Below the pieces are notes generated by a model. That model had not been told where the DNA came from, ran no database searches, and was given only the letters and a program-made list of their open reading frames with translations. A stretch of 64,000 bases of DNA from JADGRA01 sp035622755 (GTDB taxonomy: Bacteria; Myxococcota; Myxococcia; Myxococcales; Myxococcaceae): the NCBI GenBank assembly GCA_035622755.1, contig DASPUU010000137.1:1-64000 (forward strand), given 5' to 3'. Shown one piece after another: positions 1 through 7,924 of this stretch (position 1 is the first letter of the stretch; every line of letters starts with the position of its first letter). The position numbers were made by a program, and so were the translations under genes.

Positions 1-189
1 TTCACCGTCAACTCGGCGGGCAACTTCTCCGGCTCGGTGAGCGGCTGGCCGGTCTTCCCCATCACCGCCACGGTGAGCTTCGGGGGCAAGACGCGGGCCA
101 TGACCACCGCCGTCCCCTCCGGGGATTGCAACTCCTGTCACACGCAGTCCGGCGCCAGCGGCGCCCCCGGGCGCATCGCGCTGCCCTAG
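1..189 (+). CDS. C-terminal end of a c-type cytochrome (cut by window edge)
   Basis: Frame 1 is open from the first base to a TAG at 187-189, giving the last 62 residues of a protein whose start lies outside the window. It carries one heme c attachment motif, CNSCH, coded at 127-141. The segment around it (GDCNSCHTQ followed by a Gly/Ala stretch and APGR) closely matches the C-terminal part of the diheme protein at 2075-2743, so the two are paralogues. Unlike that protein, this one stops soon after the heme motif and has no C-terminal membrane anchor. Likely a secreted, periplasmic or surface electron carrier. The redox partner is not evident. Confidence 0.75.
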   Translation, partial: FTVNSAGNFSGSVSGWPVFPITATVSFGGKTRAMTTAVPSGDCNSCHTQSGASGAPGRIALP

Positions 190-255
190 TGGTGTCCTCG
201 AGGTGTTGAAAGCGTTCCATTCCTGTCGTTCGAACACGAGCTGGAGGTAAGTCCA

Positions 256-801
256 ATGCAGTCGCGTCGTCTGTCGTGGGGTCTGCTGGCGCTGGCGTGC
301 GCCCTGCCGGGCGTGGTCCTGGCGGCCATGCAGGCGAATCAGGCCAAGGTCACCTTCTCCTGCAGCGGCCCGGGCGGCCTCCGCATCGAGGGGACGGGCA
401 ACGAGCTCCAGGCGGCGGACAAGGGGGACGCCCTCTCCATCACCGTGCCGCTGGCGAAGATCACCACCGGCATCGGGATCCGCGATACCCACATGCACGG
501 CAAGTACCTCGAGTCGGCCAAGTACCCGACCGCCGAGCTGGTCGTCCCGCGCTCCGGCCTCAGGTTCCCCGCCGACGGGGCGAGCGTCGACGCCAGCGCT
601 CCCGGGACGATGACCATCCACGGGAAGAGCAAGCCGGTGACCTTCCACTACAAGGCCACCCGGCGCGGGAAGTCCTACGAGGTCCAGGGTGACGTGAAGG
701 TCGACATGCGCGACTACGGCATCGAGACGCCGACCTACCTCGGCATCACCGTCAAGCCGCCGGTCGACATTGCCGTGACCTTCCAGCTGGTCGAGTCGTA
801 A
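256..801 (+). CDS. YceI-family periplasmic protein
   Basis: 181 residues. An N-terminal signal peptide (two Arg, then a hydrophobic run ending near VLA at residue 23) is followed by a YceI-like domain. The sequence runs from FSCSGPGGLRIEG through the HMHGKYLESAKYPTAEL block to the GKSKPVTFHYKA strand and the terminal strand VAVTFQ-type ending. YceI proteins are lipocalin-like barrels that bind isoprenoid or amide lipids such as polyprenyl quinones. A GGAGG ribosome site lies just upstream of ATG 256. It sits between two cytochrome genes and 11 bp before the heme-porin candidate, so a role in handling a quinone or lipid for that locus is possible, but this is inference. Confidence 0.85.
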   Translation: MQSRRLSWGLLALACALPGVVLAAMQANQAKVTFSCSGPGGLRIEGTGNELQAADKGDALSITVPLAKITTGIGIRDTHMHGKYLESAKYPTAELVVPRSGLRFPADGASVDASAPGTMTIHGKSKPVTFHYKATRRGKSYEVQGDVKVDMRDYGIETPTYLGITVKPPVDIAVTFQLVES

Positions 802-812
802 GCTCACGGGCG

Positions 813-2066
813 GTGGACACCCGGCGAGGGGGCATCCCGAGGGCCCGAGCAGCTTGGGCATGGCTCCTCGCCGGCGCGCTCGGGGCATGCCTCGTTCCTG
901 CGTCGGCCGAGGCGTACCCGTGGATGATCCGACATGACTACACCGGGTGCGGCGTCTGCCACGCCGACCCGTCCGGCGCCGGCCTGCTCACCGACTACGG
1001 GCGGGCGCAGTCCGTCCTGCTCATGCAGATGCACTTCGGGGAGCCGCCCAAGGGCGACGAGGCGCCGAAGTACGCCGACTTCGCCTTCGGCGTGGTCCCG
1101 CTGCCGGAGTGGCTCCTCGCCCAGGTGACCTACCGGGGCGCCGAGTTCATCCTCAACTACCCCCGGCCCCCACCCAGCGGCGGCGCGGCGGTGCAGACCA
1201 CCGACGTCAGCTACCTCCAGATGCTGCTCGACGCCCGTGCCGAGCTGAAGCTGGGGGCCTTCCGTGCCGCGGGCGCCCTGGGCTGGTCGAACACGCCCTA
1301 CACCGCGCAGGCGGTGGTGGTGAGCAACACCGACTACACCAACCAGCTGGTGGCCCGCGAGTACTGGGTCGGCGTGCAGCTCGCCGACGACACGCTCCTC
1401 CTCCGCCTCGGCCGCATCAACCTTCCCTACGGGCTGCGCAACGTCGAGCACACCGCCTGGGTGCGGGACCAGACGGCCACCACCATCAACGTCGACCAGC
1501 AGTCGGGATTCAGCGTGGCCTTCGACAACTCCAAGGTCCGCACCGAGGTCCTGCTCATGCTCGGCAACCTCAACGTCAGCCCGGACAGCTACCGCGAGCG
1601 CGGGCTCTCCGGGCTGGTCGAGGTCCCGGTGGCGGAACGGACGGTGGTCGGGATGAGCGCCCTCATCTCCCGCGCCGGGCAGACCGCCTCGAGCAACGGC
1701 TCGCCGGTGCTGCGCCAGGTCTACGGCGCCTTCACCCGCTGGGCGCCCACCGAGCCGGTGGTGCTCCTGGCCGAGGCCGACGTCTTCTTCCACGACGTGC
1801 TCGGCAGCGGCAACGTCCAGCCCAACGGCGCCGCCTGGCTTCAGGTGGACTACGAGCCCATCCAGGGCCTCCACTTCCAGCCCGCCCTGGAGGCCCTGCA
1901 GACCTACGGGGTGAACGGGATGGCCGTCGGCACCTGGCTCACCATCGACTGGTTCTGTCTGCCGCACACCGAGCTGCGGGTCGACGGGCTGTGGCGCAAC
2001 AGCCCCAGCCCGGACGGACGGGCCAACGTGTTCTCCCTGCTCCTCCAGCTGCACGTCTACCTGTGA
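813..2066 (+). CDS. Outer-membrane beta-barrel candidate with one N-terminal heme c motif
   Basis: 417 residues from a GTG start 11 bp after the YceI gene. The N-terminus is a long signal peptide ending around SAEA (residue 34). It is followed at once by a single heme motif CGVCH (C46, C49, H50) with the context GxGLLTDYGRA. The remaining 350 residues have no further Cys-His motif. They show alternating hydrophobic and polar beta-strand patterning with Tyr/Trp girdle residues and end in LQLHVYL, as expected for an outer-membrane barrel. I recognise no named family. A cytochrome head fused to a barrel suggests electron passage across, or anchoring at, the outer membrane. The barrel call is pattern-based. 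The stop overlaps a possible GTG start of the next gene (GTGA). Confidence 0.65.
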   Translation: MDTRRGGIPRARAAWAWLLAGALGACLVPASAEAYPWMIRHDYTGCGVCHADPSGAGLLTDYGRAQSVLLMQMHFGEPPKGDEAPKYADFAFGVVPLPEWLLAQVTYRGAEFILNYPRPPPSGGAAVQTTDVSYLQMLLDARAELKLGAFRAAGALGWSNTPYTAQAVVVSNTDYTNQLVAREYWVGVQLADDTLLLRLGRINLPYGLRNVEHTAWVRDQTATTINVDQQSGFSVAFDNSKVRTEVLLMLGNLNVSPDSYRERGLSGLVEVPVAERTVVGMSALISRAGQTASSNGSPVLRQVYGAFTRWAPTEPVVLLAEADVFFHDVLGSGNVQPNGAAWLQVDYEPIQGLHFQPALEALQTYGVNGMAVGTWLTIDWFCLPHTELRVDGLWRNSPSPDGRANVFSLLLQLHVYL

Positions 2067-2074
2067 GCCTGCGC

Positions 2075-2743
2075 ATGCCGGGACAGCCACCCATCGTGTC
2101 GCTGGGCCTCGGGCTCCTTCTCGCCGCCGCGCCTGCCCTGGCCCAGTCCGACGGCGGGACCTCCGGCGACCCGCTCGATGCCCCGCCCACCTGCACCAGC
2201 GCCACGTACTGGACGAAGGGGACTCGCCCCAGCCCGGACATGGAGCCGGGGCGGGCCTGCATCGCCTGCCACTCGGTGAACAACGGTCCGCTCTTCACCG
2301 TCGCCGGCACCGTCTACCCCACCGGGCACGAGCCGGACGACTGCTACGGCACCGCCGCCGCCGGCGCGGTGGTGACGGTGCGGGACTCCACCGGGAAGGA
2401 GTTCTCGTTCACCGCCAACAGCCCGGCCGGCAACTTCTTCGGCAGCCCCACGCTCGTCTTCCCCATCACCGCCCGGGTGACCGTGGGCGGGCTCACCCGG
2501 GTGATGACCGGGGGCGCCCCGTCCGGGGACTGCAACAGCTGCCACACCCAGAACGGCCTGAACGCGGCGCCGGGGCGAGTCACCCTCCCGGCGGCGTCGA
2601 GCACCTCGAGCCTGGCGAGCGCCCCCTCCTACGGCTGCTTCAACGTCACCGGGCAGGGGCCGGGGCCCGTCCCCGGACTGGCCTGGCTCGGCGCCCTGGC
2701 CGCCGGGCTCCTCCTCCGCAAGCGCGTCCGCCGGCGCAGCTGA
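2075..2743 (+). CDS. Diheme c-type cytochrome with C-terminal membrane anchor
   Basis: 222 residues from ATG 2075. A GTG at 2063 that overlaps the previous stop as GTGA is an in-frame alternative and would suit translational coupling. The signal peptide ends near ALAQ (residue 24). Two heme motifs are present: CIACH (C62, C65, H66) and CNSCH (C153, C156, H157). Between them is a beta-rich domain with a GTVYPTGHEPDDC strand, resembling a carboxypeptidase-regulatory or cytochrome-associated Ig-like fold. The C-terminus has PVPGLAWLGALAAGLLL followed by a basic RKRVRRR tail. This is a membrane anchor or sorting-type tail like those on many myxobacterial exported proteins, but without the usual cysteines. 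It is paralogous to the truncated gene at 1-189. Confidence 0.75.
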   Translation: MPGQPPIVSLGLGLLLAAAPALAQSDGGTSGDPLDAPPTCTSATYWTKGTRPSPDMEPGRACIACHSVNNGPLFTVAGTVYPTGHEPDDCYGTAAAGAVVTVRDSTGKEFSFTANSPAGNFFGSPTLVFPITARVTVGGLTRVMTGGAPSGDCNSCHTQNGLNAAPGRVTLPAASSTSSLASAPSYGCFNVTGQGPGPVPGLAWLGALAAGLLLRKRVRRRS

Positions 2744-2858
2744 CCCTTCCGGAATCCAAAGCGGCGATGTCGCACGGCATCTCCTGTCGGGCGCGGTGGG
2801 AAATGGTGAGTGCGCCAATTTTGCGCGCTCCTCGGGGGTCCGGCAGGATGAGTCATCG

Positions 2859-4196
2859 ATGACGCATGCTGCGGGCCTGGGAGTCCTCGCGCTCGCGCTC
2901 CTGCCCTCCGTCGCCCCGGGCGCATCGCCGAGCAAGCCCAAGGCGGCCCACGTCGCGCTCCAGTTCCAGAAGCGCGCGAGCGCCAAGCGTTGCCCCTCCG
3001 AGAAGGAGCTGCGGCGCGAGGTGACGGCCATCCTCGGCTACTCGCCGTTCGACCGGCGTGCGCACAAGGTCATGGCCTGCACCCTCTCCGCCGACGGGGA
3101 CACCCTCCACGCCCATCTCCAGCTCCGCGATGCGAGGACACACAGGAGCCTGGGCGTGCGGGAGATCTCCGCCAGCGGACCGGGCTGCGACGAGCTCGCC
3201 TCGGCGGTGGCGCTGGCCATCGCGCTCGCCGTCGACCCGCTCGCCAAGCCTCCTCCGCCTCGCGCACCTCCGGCTGCCAGCGCGCCGCCTCCCGTCTCCG
3301 TCCGGGCTCCGGCGCCGCCACCTCCGGTCCGGACGGCGGCTCCCCAGGTCTCGGTGGGAGCGGGCGCCACCGGCGCGGCCGTCGCGCGCGCCGAGGCGAG
3401 CGCCGTCCCCCCGGCTCCGCCCGCGGAGACTGCCGCCGTGCCGCTCGAGACCCGTCTCGAGCAACCGGATGGCGGGCCGCCGCCTCTGGCCGCGGCTCCG
3501 GTGGACGCCGGGTTCGCGCCCGGCCCCGATGCGGGCGCGCTGCCCGCGGCCGAGCTGGCCGCTGCGGCGCTCCCCGATGCCGGAGCCGCGCCTCTGGCCG
3601 CGGCCGTCGAGGCCACGCCGGATGCCGGGCCACCCCCGGTGCCTCCGGCGGCGGCGGAGCGTCCGCCCGAGCCCGAGACGACCAGGGCGCCGGCGCCCGG
3701 GCAGGGCGGCTCCGTGCGCGGGCTGGTCGGGCTCGGCGCCGACTGGACGCTCGGTCTGGTCCCGAGCGGAGCGTTCGGCCCCGTCGCGTTCGGCGGAGTC
3801 GACCTGGGCATCGCCTCGGCCGAGCTCGAGCTGCGCTGGCTCCCGACGACCTCCCTGGCCGACACGGGGGGGTCCATCGCCTCGAGGCTGGTGACGGCCG
3901 CGGCCGTCGGATGCGCTCTCTTCGGCGACTTCGGGGCATGCGGGCTCATCCAGGTCGGCCCACTCACCGCGGACGGCCGGGGGTACACCCAGTCGCTGAA
4001 CACGACCACGTGGGTGGTGGCGCTCGGGGCCCGCGGCCAGTGGGACTGGGTCTTTGCGCACCCGGTCGGACTGAGGCTTCATGTCGACGGGCTGGTGAAC
4101 CTGGTGCGCCCGCGACTCCTGGTGGATGGGGTTCCGGCGTGGACGGCCCCGTCGGTGGCCCTGGCGCTGGGCGCGGGCCTGTACGTTGTCTTCTAG
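2859..4196 (+). CDS. Secreted Pro/Ala-rich protein with C-terminal OMP-like domain, next to ECF sigma
   Basis: 445 residues from ATG 2859, preceded by an AGGA-like site. Four parts are visible. A signal peptide covers residues 1-22. A conserved-looking domain at about 25-125 has the pattern RCPSEKELRREVTAILGYSP and ends in an Ala-rich helix before IALAVDP. A long disordered linker (about 125-285) is rich in Pro/Ala with repeated PDAG units. The C-terminal 155 residues have beta-strand character and end in YVVF, an outer-membrane-protein-like terminal Phe. From memory, proteins with this RCP-LGY N-terminal pattern recur beside ECF sigma factors in Myxococcota, but I know no name or function. 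It ends 28 bp before the sigma factor, so it is probably in the same operon. Confidence 0.7.
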   Translation: MTHAAGLGVLALALLPSVAPGASPSKPKAAHVALQFQKRASAKRCPSEKELRREVTAILGYSPFDRRAHKVMACTLSADGDTLHAHLQLRDARTHRSLGVREISASGPGCDELASAVALAIALAVDPLAKPPPPRAPPAASAPPPVSVRAPAPPPPVRTAAPQVSVGAGATGAAVARAEASAVPPAPPAETAAVPLETRLEQPDGGPPPLAAAPVDAGFAPGPDAGALPAAELAAAALPDAGAAPLAAAVEATPDAGPPPVPPAAAERPPEPETTRAPAPGQGGSVRGLVGLGADWTLGLVPSGAFGPVAFGGVDLGIASAELELRWLPTTSLADTGGSIASRLVTAAAVGCALFGDFGACGLIQVGPLTADGRGYTQSLNTTTWVVALGARGQWDWVFAHPVGLRLHVDGLVNLVRPRLLVDGVPAWTAPSVALALGAGLYVVF

Positions 4197-4224
4197 AGGT
4201 GACGGAAGTGCTCGGGAGCGGACA

Positions 4225-4776
4225 ATGAGAGAAGGAGTGCCGCCTGCCGCTCTCGCGCTGGCCAAGATGGCTGATGTGCCCACTGCCCCCGACTTTGCGG
4301 AGGCCTACGACGCCGAGTTCGAGGCGGTGTGGTTGTACTTGCGGCGCCTCGGGGTGCCGGAGGCTGACGTGGAGGACGCGGTTCATGACGTGTTCGTGGT
4401 GGCCCATCGCCGGTATGCGACCTACGACCCGTCCCGCCCGCTCCGTCCCTGGCTCCTGGGCATCGCCTTCCGCGTCGCCGCGCAGTGGCGCCGCCAGCGC
4501 CGCCACGAGGTCTCCCTGGCCGAGCCGGCCATCGAGGTTCCCGACGCCGGCCAGCGCCCGGACGACGCGGTCGCCTCGGAGCAGGCCCGGAGCCAGCTCC
4601 ACGCGGCCCTGGCGCAGATCGACCTCCACCAGCGCGCGGTGGTGGTCATGCATGACCTCAACGGCATCCCGGTGCCCGAGATCGCCACTTCCTTGGACGT
4701 CCCCTTGAACACCATCTATTCCCGGCTCAGGCTTGGGCGAGCCAAGGTGGCGGCGGTGCTGCGGGGGCAGCGATGA
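4225..4776 (+). CDS. ECF-type RNA polymerase sigma factor
   Basis: 183 residues from ATG 4225, which has a GGGAG site 6-10 bp upstream; an internal ATG at 4267 is less well supported. Region 2 covers about residues 24-92, with the EDAVHDVFVVAHRR core-binding helix and the RPWLLGIAFRVAAQWRRQ promoter-melting segment. Region 4 (about 130-180) contains the helix-turn-helix PEIATSLDVPLNTIYSRL. There is no region 1 or 3, typical of ECF factors. The last four bases ATGA overlap the start of the next gene, which is the candidate anti-sigma factor. The cassette (OMP-like protein, sigma, membrane protein, Cys-rich lipoprotein) implies control by an envelope signal. Confidence 0.92.
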   Translation: MREGVPPAALALAKMADVPTAPDFAEAYDAEFEAVWLYLRRLGVPEADVEDAVHDVFVVAHRRYATYDPSRPLRPWLLGIAFRVAAQWRRQRRHEVSLAEPAIEVPDAGQRPDDAVASEQARSQLHAALAQIDLHQRAVVVMHDLNGIPVPEIATSLDVPLNTIYSRLRLGRAKVAAVLRGQR

Positions 4777-5528
4777 GCGGAGTGCGCGAGGACGGTCTTC
4801 CCGAGAACTGGGAGGCTCTCAGCCTCGAGGACGCGCGCGCCCTGGGCCCGCCGCCCGGGGCCAAGGAACGGGTCCGCCTCCAGGTGGCCATCACCCTCGG
4901 CCTCGGCGCGACGCTGGGCGCCGCCGCGGGCTCCTCCGCCGCGGCCGGTGCCGCCGCCGCCGGCGGAGCCGCCAGCGCCGCCGCCGGACAGGCCCCGGTG
5001 GCCGAGGGCGCCATCGCCGCGGCGGCCAAGGCTCTCCTGGTCAAGAAGGTGGTGGTCATGACCGTGGCCGCCGCCACCGCGGTGACCGGAGGCACCGCCG
5101 CTTACGTCCAGGTGCGCGCTCTACGGCAGCAGGAGGCGCGCCGCGCGGCCGCCGAGAGGGCGGTGGCGGTGCCCGTGCAGCGGTCGCTGCCGGCCCTGCC
5201 CGCCGCCCCGGTCGAGGAGCCGGCGGCGGCCGAGCCGAGCCCGCCCGGCGTGCTCGACACGCTCGGGGACGAGCGCACGTTGCTCGACCAGGCCCGGGCG
5301 GCCATCGCCCGGGGACGCCTCGGCGAGGCGGAGGCCATGCTCGCCCGGCACCAGCAGGCCTTCCCCGAGGGGAGGCTCACCGAGGAGCGCGAGGCGCTGT
5401 GGGTGCGGCTCCTGGTCCGGGAGGGACACGACGCCGAGGCCCACCGCCGGGCCCTCCAGTTCCGGCAGCAGCACCCGCGCAGCATCCAGCTCCCGGTCAT
5501 CGACGAGGCCCTCCGGGGACACCATTGA
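4773..5528 (+). CDS. Candidate anti-sigma membrane protein
   Basis: 251 residues, translationally coupled to the sigma gene through an ATGA overlap. The short N-terminal region (1-35) is probably cytoplasmic. Residues 36-75 are an Ala/Gly-rich hydrophobic stretch and residues 88-112 form a clear membrane segment. The C-terminal part (about 150-251) has a helical DEAEAMLARHQQAFP-type pattern like a short TPR or tol-pal-type domain. No zinc-binding HxxxCxxC anti-sigma motif is present, so the anti-sigma role rests on position and topology only. Similar single-span partners with Ala-rich segments are common beside ECF factors in Myxococcota. It ends in TTGA, overlapping the start of the following lipoprotein. 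Confidence 0.65.
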   Translation: MSGVREDGLPENWEALSLEDARALGPPPGAKERVRLQVAITLGLGATLGAAAGSSAAAGAAAAGGAASAAAGQAPVAEGAIAAAAKALLVKKVVVMTVAAATAVTGGTAAYVQVRALRQQEARRAAAERAVAVPVQRSLPALPAAPVEEPAAAEPSPPGVLDTLGDERTLLDQARAAIARGRLGEAEAMLARHQQAFPEGRLTEEREALWVRLLVREGHDAEAHRRALQFRQQHPRSIQLPVIDEALRGHH

Positions 5529-5995
5529 GCAGGGGAGGGCTGGCCTGCGCCGCCGGGCTGTTCCTCGCGGCGCTCCTCGGTTGCACGGTCGACCAGATCG
5601 TCGGCATCACCCAGTCCGAGACCGACGCCGGCCCTCAGGTCTGCGCCGACACCTGTACCTGCCCGGCCGGCCAGTCCTGCGACTTCCTCTGCGGCGCCCA
5701 GTCGTGCACCTCCGGGTGCACGAACATGAGTGACTGCGCCCGGAGCTGCGACGGGGGCACCTGCCACTTCGCCTGCGAGGGCCACCAGCCGTGCTCACCC
5801 GGATGCACCCCCGGGCCCTGTCAGATCGCCTGCAACATCGGCAACGAGAACGTGGACTGCACGGTGACCTGCACGCCGGCGGAGGATTGCGCCGTCGACT
5901 GCAGCGGCGGCAGCTGCACGGTGGTGTGTGGCTCGCTCCGGCCGGCGACGGACTGCGACGGCGGGGTCTACACCTGCGCCGGGACCTGCCCCTGA
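5525..5995 (+). CDS. Cysteine-rich lipoprotein (25 Cys) in sigma-factor cassette
   Basis: 156 residues from a TTG start that overlaps the upstream TGA as TTGA. No ATG or GTG gives a complete signal peptide in this frame. The lipobox is LLGC (Cys20). From that Cys to the end I count 25 cysteines in 137 residues, spaced mostly as C-x(2-6)-C with many CTxxC and CDGG units. This suggests a compact disulfide-knotted surface domain. There is no CxxCH, so it is not a cytochrome. The 3' end overlaps the convergent minus-strand membrane protein by 28 bp. Its place as the fourth coupled gene makes it a likely envelope output or sensor of the ECF pathway (inference). Confidence 0.7.
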   Translation: MSRGGLACAAGLFLAALLGCTVDQIVGITQSETDAGPQVCADTCTCPAGQSCDFLCGAQSCTSGCTNMSDCARSCDGGTCHFACEGHQPCSPGCTPGPCQIACNIGNENVDCTVTCTPAEDCAVDCSGGSCTVVCGSLRPATDCDGGVYTCAGTCP

Positions 5996-6471
5996 GCGGG
6001 GTGGAACCTCCGCACCGCCTGGACGGTGAAGGCCACGAAGCACACCAGCACCACCAGCTGGGCGACCTTGAACGGGGGCTCGGACTGCGTCGGCGCCAGG
6101 CTCTTCAGGGCCGGGACCTTGGAGAAGAGCTGGACCACCAGGACGAAGACGTTGAAGTACAGGGCGACGGCGGCGGTGATGACGTAGGTCGCCCGCCATC
6201 CGCCGCCGAGCCGCCGCCCGTAGCGGGCGAGGATGGCCACCGCCAGGAGCGCGAGCGAGAGGATGCCCACCACGTGGGAGGGGAGCAGCCCCTGAACGGG
6301 GAAGAAGAACCCGGTCACGCTGGTGAGGACGGTGGTGGCCAGGAAGAAGGCCGTCCAGCCGTCGAGCCTCTTTCCGCCGAACATCCCGAAGAGGACGACG
6401 AATCCCGAGACGATGCCCAGGAGGCTGAGGGCGGTGTGGAGGATGGTCAACGTCACCACGGCAGAGCTCAT
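5968..6471 (-). CDS. Small four-span membrane protein, unknown function
   Basis: 167 residues with about four hydrophobic spans: TLTILHTALSLLGIVSGFVV, the WTAFFLATTVLTSVTGFFFP segment, VVGILSLALLAVAILARYG and ATYVITAAVALYFNVFVLVV. A weaker fifth span lies near KVAQLVVLVCFVAFTVQAV. The pattern resembles small uncharacterised membrane proteins of proteobacteria. I cannot name a domain. Its 3' end overlaps the Cys-rich lipoprotein gene on the other strand. The upstream 85 bp to astB hold no obvious gene. Confidence 0.7.
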   Translation of the reverse strand: MSSAVVTLTILHTALSLLGIVSGFVVLFGMFGGKRLDGWTAFFLATTVLTSVTGFFFPVQGLLPSHVVGILSLALLAVAILARYGRRLGGGWRATYVITAAVALYFNVFVLVVQLFSKVPALKSLAPTQSEPPFKVAQLVVLVCFVAFTVQAVRRFHPAQGQVPAQV

Positions 6472-6556
6472 GGGGGCACCCCCTCGAGCCCGGGCATAGC
6501 ACCGAGCGCTCCGGCGCGCCCGGGGGAGCGCGCTCCGGCCCGGACGGGCGGGGCCG

Positions 6557-7888
6557 TCATGTCACCTGGAAGTCATAGACGGAGCCCAGCCGGAGGATCC
6601 GCGTCAGCTCGTCCAGGGCCGTCATCCCCTCCCGGGCCAGCGCCGGATCACGGAGGTCCCCGGGGGCGAGGCGGTCCCGGTAGTGGCGGCCGACCCAGGC
6701 GGCCAGCTCGCGGTGGAGCGCCTCGTCGTAGAACACGCGCGCCTTGACCGCCGCGCGCTCGGCGTCGGTGAGCCGGATGCGCTGGCGCAGGCAGGCCGGT
6801 CCCCCGCCGTTGTTCATCGACTGGCGGACGTCCAGGTAGTGGATGGCCTCCACCGGATTGTCCTCGGACACCACGCGCTCGAGGAAGGCGCGCGCCCGCG
6901 GCCGCTCCCGCGACTCGACCGGGGCGATGATGGCCATCCTTCCCGACGGCAGGGTGACCACCTGGCTGTTGAACGGGTAGGCGGTCACCGCGTCGGCGAC
7001 CGGGAGCTCGGCCTCGGTGGCCAGCGCCCAGGTCAGCCCCCCGCCCAGCCGGGCCCGGAGCGCGCCGAGGAGCTCCTCCGGCCCGGCGAAGGCGAGCGCG
7101 TGGAGCATGAAGAAGCCGTCGTTGCCCACCGCCAGGACGTCGGTGTGGAAGGCGCCGGCATCGATGCCGGCGGCCGACTGCCTGGGAAAGAAGCACTGCT
7201 CGGGGGACAGGCGGTGCAGGCGGGCCAGCGCCTCGGAGGCCTCGAGCGTCTGGCGCGCCGGGAAGCGCACCGGCTCGGGCCCCGGGCGGTAGGTGCTCCG
7301 CCCCCAGGCGAAGAGGTGGACCGCCGGGCGCCCGGGGACGGCGAGGCGGGTGTGGTTGGCCGCTCCCTCGTCGGCGAACTGGCCTCCGCCCGGGAGCGGG
7401 CCGTGGACCTGGAAGCGGCCCGGGTCGGCGAAGATGCTCGCCAGCACCGCCCGGGTGGTGTCCGCCTCGATGGCGCGGTGGAACATCGCCTGGAGGTTGG
7501 CCGGAGTGAGGTGCAGCCGGGCGTCCGCCGTGTCCTCCGAGGGGGCGGCGGTGGCGGCGTTGGCCGTCCACATCGCGGCTGCGCTCGAGCACAGCCGGAG
7601 GAGCTGCTCCGAGTCACGGGCTGCCCGGACGATGACCTCCTCGTCCGAGCCGGTGAAGCCCAGGGCCCGGAGCGTCCTCAGCGACGGGCGGGGCTGGGGG
7701 GGGAGCAGCGCCTGCCCCACGCCCAGCGCGGCGACGGCGCGCATCTTCTCCAGGCCCTGGAGCGCCGCCTGCCGGGGGTTGGAGACCTGGCCCTCGTGCG
7801 CCGCCGAGGCCAGGTTCCCGCGGGCCAGGCCGGCGTAGTTGTGCGTCGGCCCGACGAGCCCGTCGAAGTTGTACTCGCGCTGTGCCAT
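6557..7888 (-). CDS. astB: N-succinylarginine dihydrolase
   Basis: 443 residues, the usual length for AstB, starting at ATG 7888. It hydrolyses N2-succinylarginine to succinylornithine, ammonia and CO2 in the arginine succinyltransferase pathway. The amidinotransferase-fold catalytic triad is intact: Glu174 in FADEGAANH, His248 in GIDAGAFHTD and Cys366 in NNGGGPACLRQR. These match the family's E174/H248/C365 numbering almost exactly. The N-terminus has the expected YNFDGLVGPTHNYAGL block. No astA, astC, astD or astE is in the window, so this copy is separated from the rest of its pathway. It diverges from the acyltransferase gene with a 36-bp gap. Confidence 0.95.
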   Translation of the reverse strand: MAQREYNFDGLVGPTHNYAGLARGNLASAAHEGQVSNPRQAALQGLEKMRAVAALGVGQALLPPQPRPSLRTLRALGFTGSDEEVIVRAARDSEQLLRLCSSAAAMWTANAATAAPSEDTADARLHLTPANLQAMFHRAIEADTTRAVLASIFADPGRFQVHGPLPGGGQFADEGAANHTRLAVPGRPAVHLFAWGRSTYRPGPEPVRFPARQTLEASEALARLHRLSPEQCFFPRQSAAGIDAGAFHTDVLAVGNDGFFMLHALAFAGPEELLGALRARLGGGLTWALATEAELPVADAVTAYPFNSQVVTLPSGRMAIIAPVESRERPRARAFLERVVSEDNPVEAIHYLDVRQSMNNGGGPACLRQRIRLTDAERAAVKARVFYDEALHRELAAWVGRHYRDRLAPGDLRDPALAREGMTALDELTRILRLGSVYDFQVT

Positions 7889-7924
7889 AGACGGCCCGCT
7901 CCGCTCGCCGGAGACGTTTCCCAC

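Noticed and set aside
947..2074. Long open frame on the plus strand running into the diheme cytochrome gene
   Set aside because: It is a shadow of the heme-barrel gene in another frame: Arg/Pro/Ala-rich, no domain. Only the part from 2063/2075 has a signal peptide and heme motifs.
3240..3680. Tandem DNA repeat in the Pro/Ala linker of the OMP-like protein
   Set aside because: The repetition is at protein level (PDAG, PPA units) with varying DNA. It is a disordered linker, not a mobile or CRISPR-like repeat.
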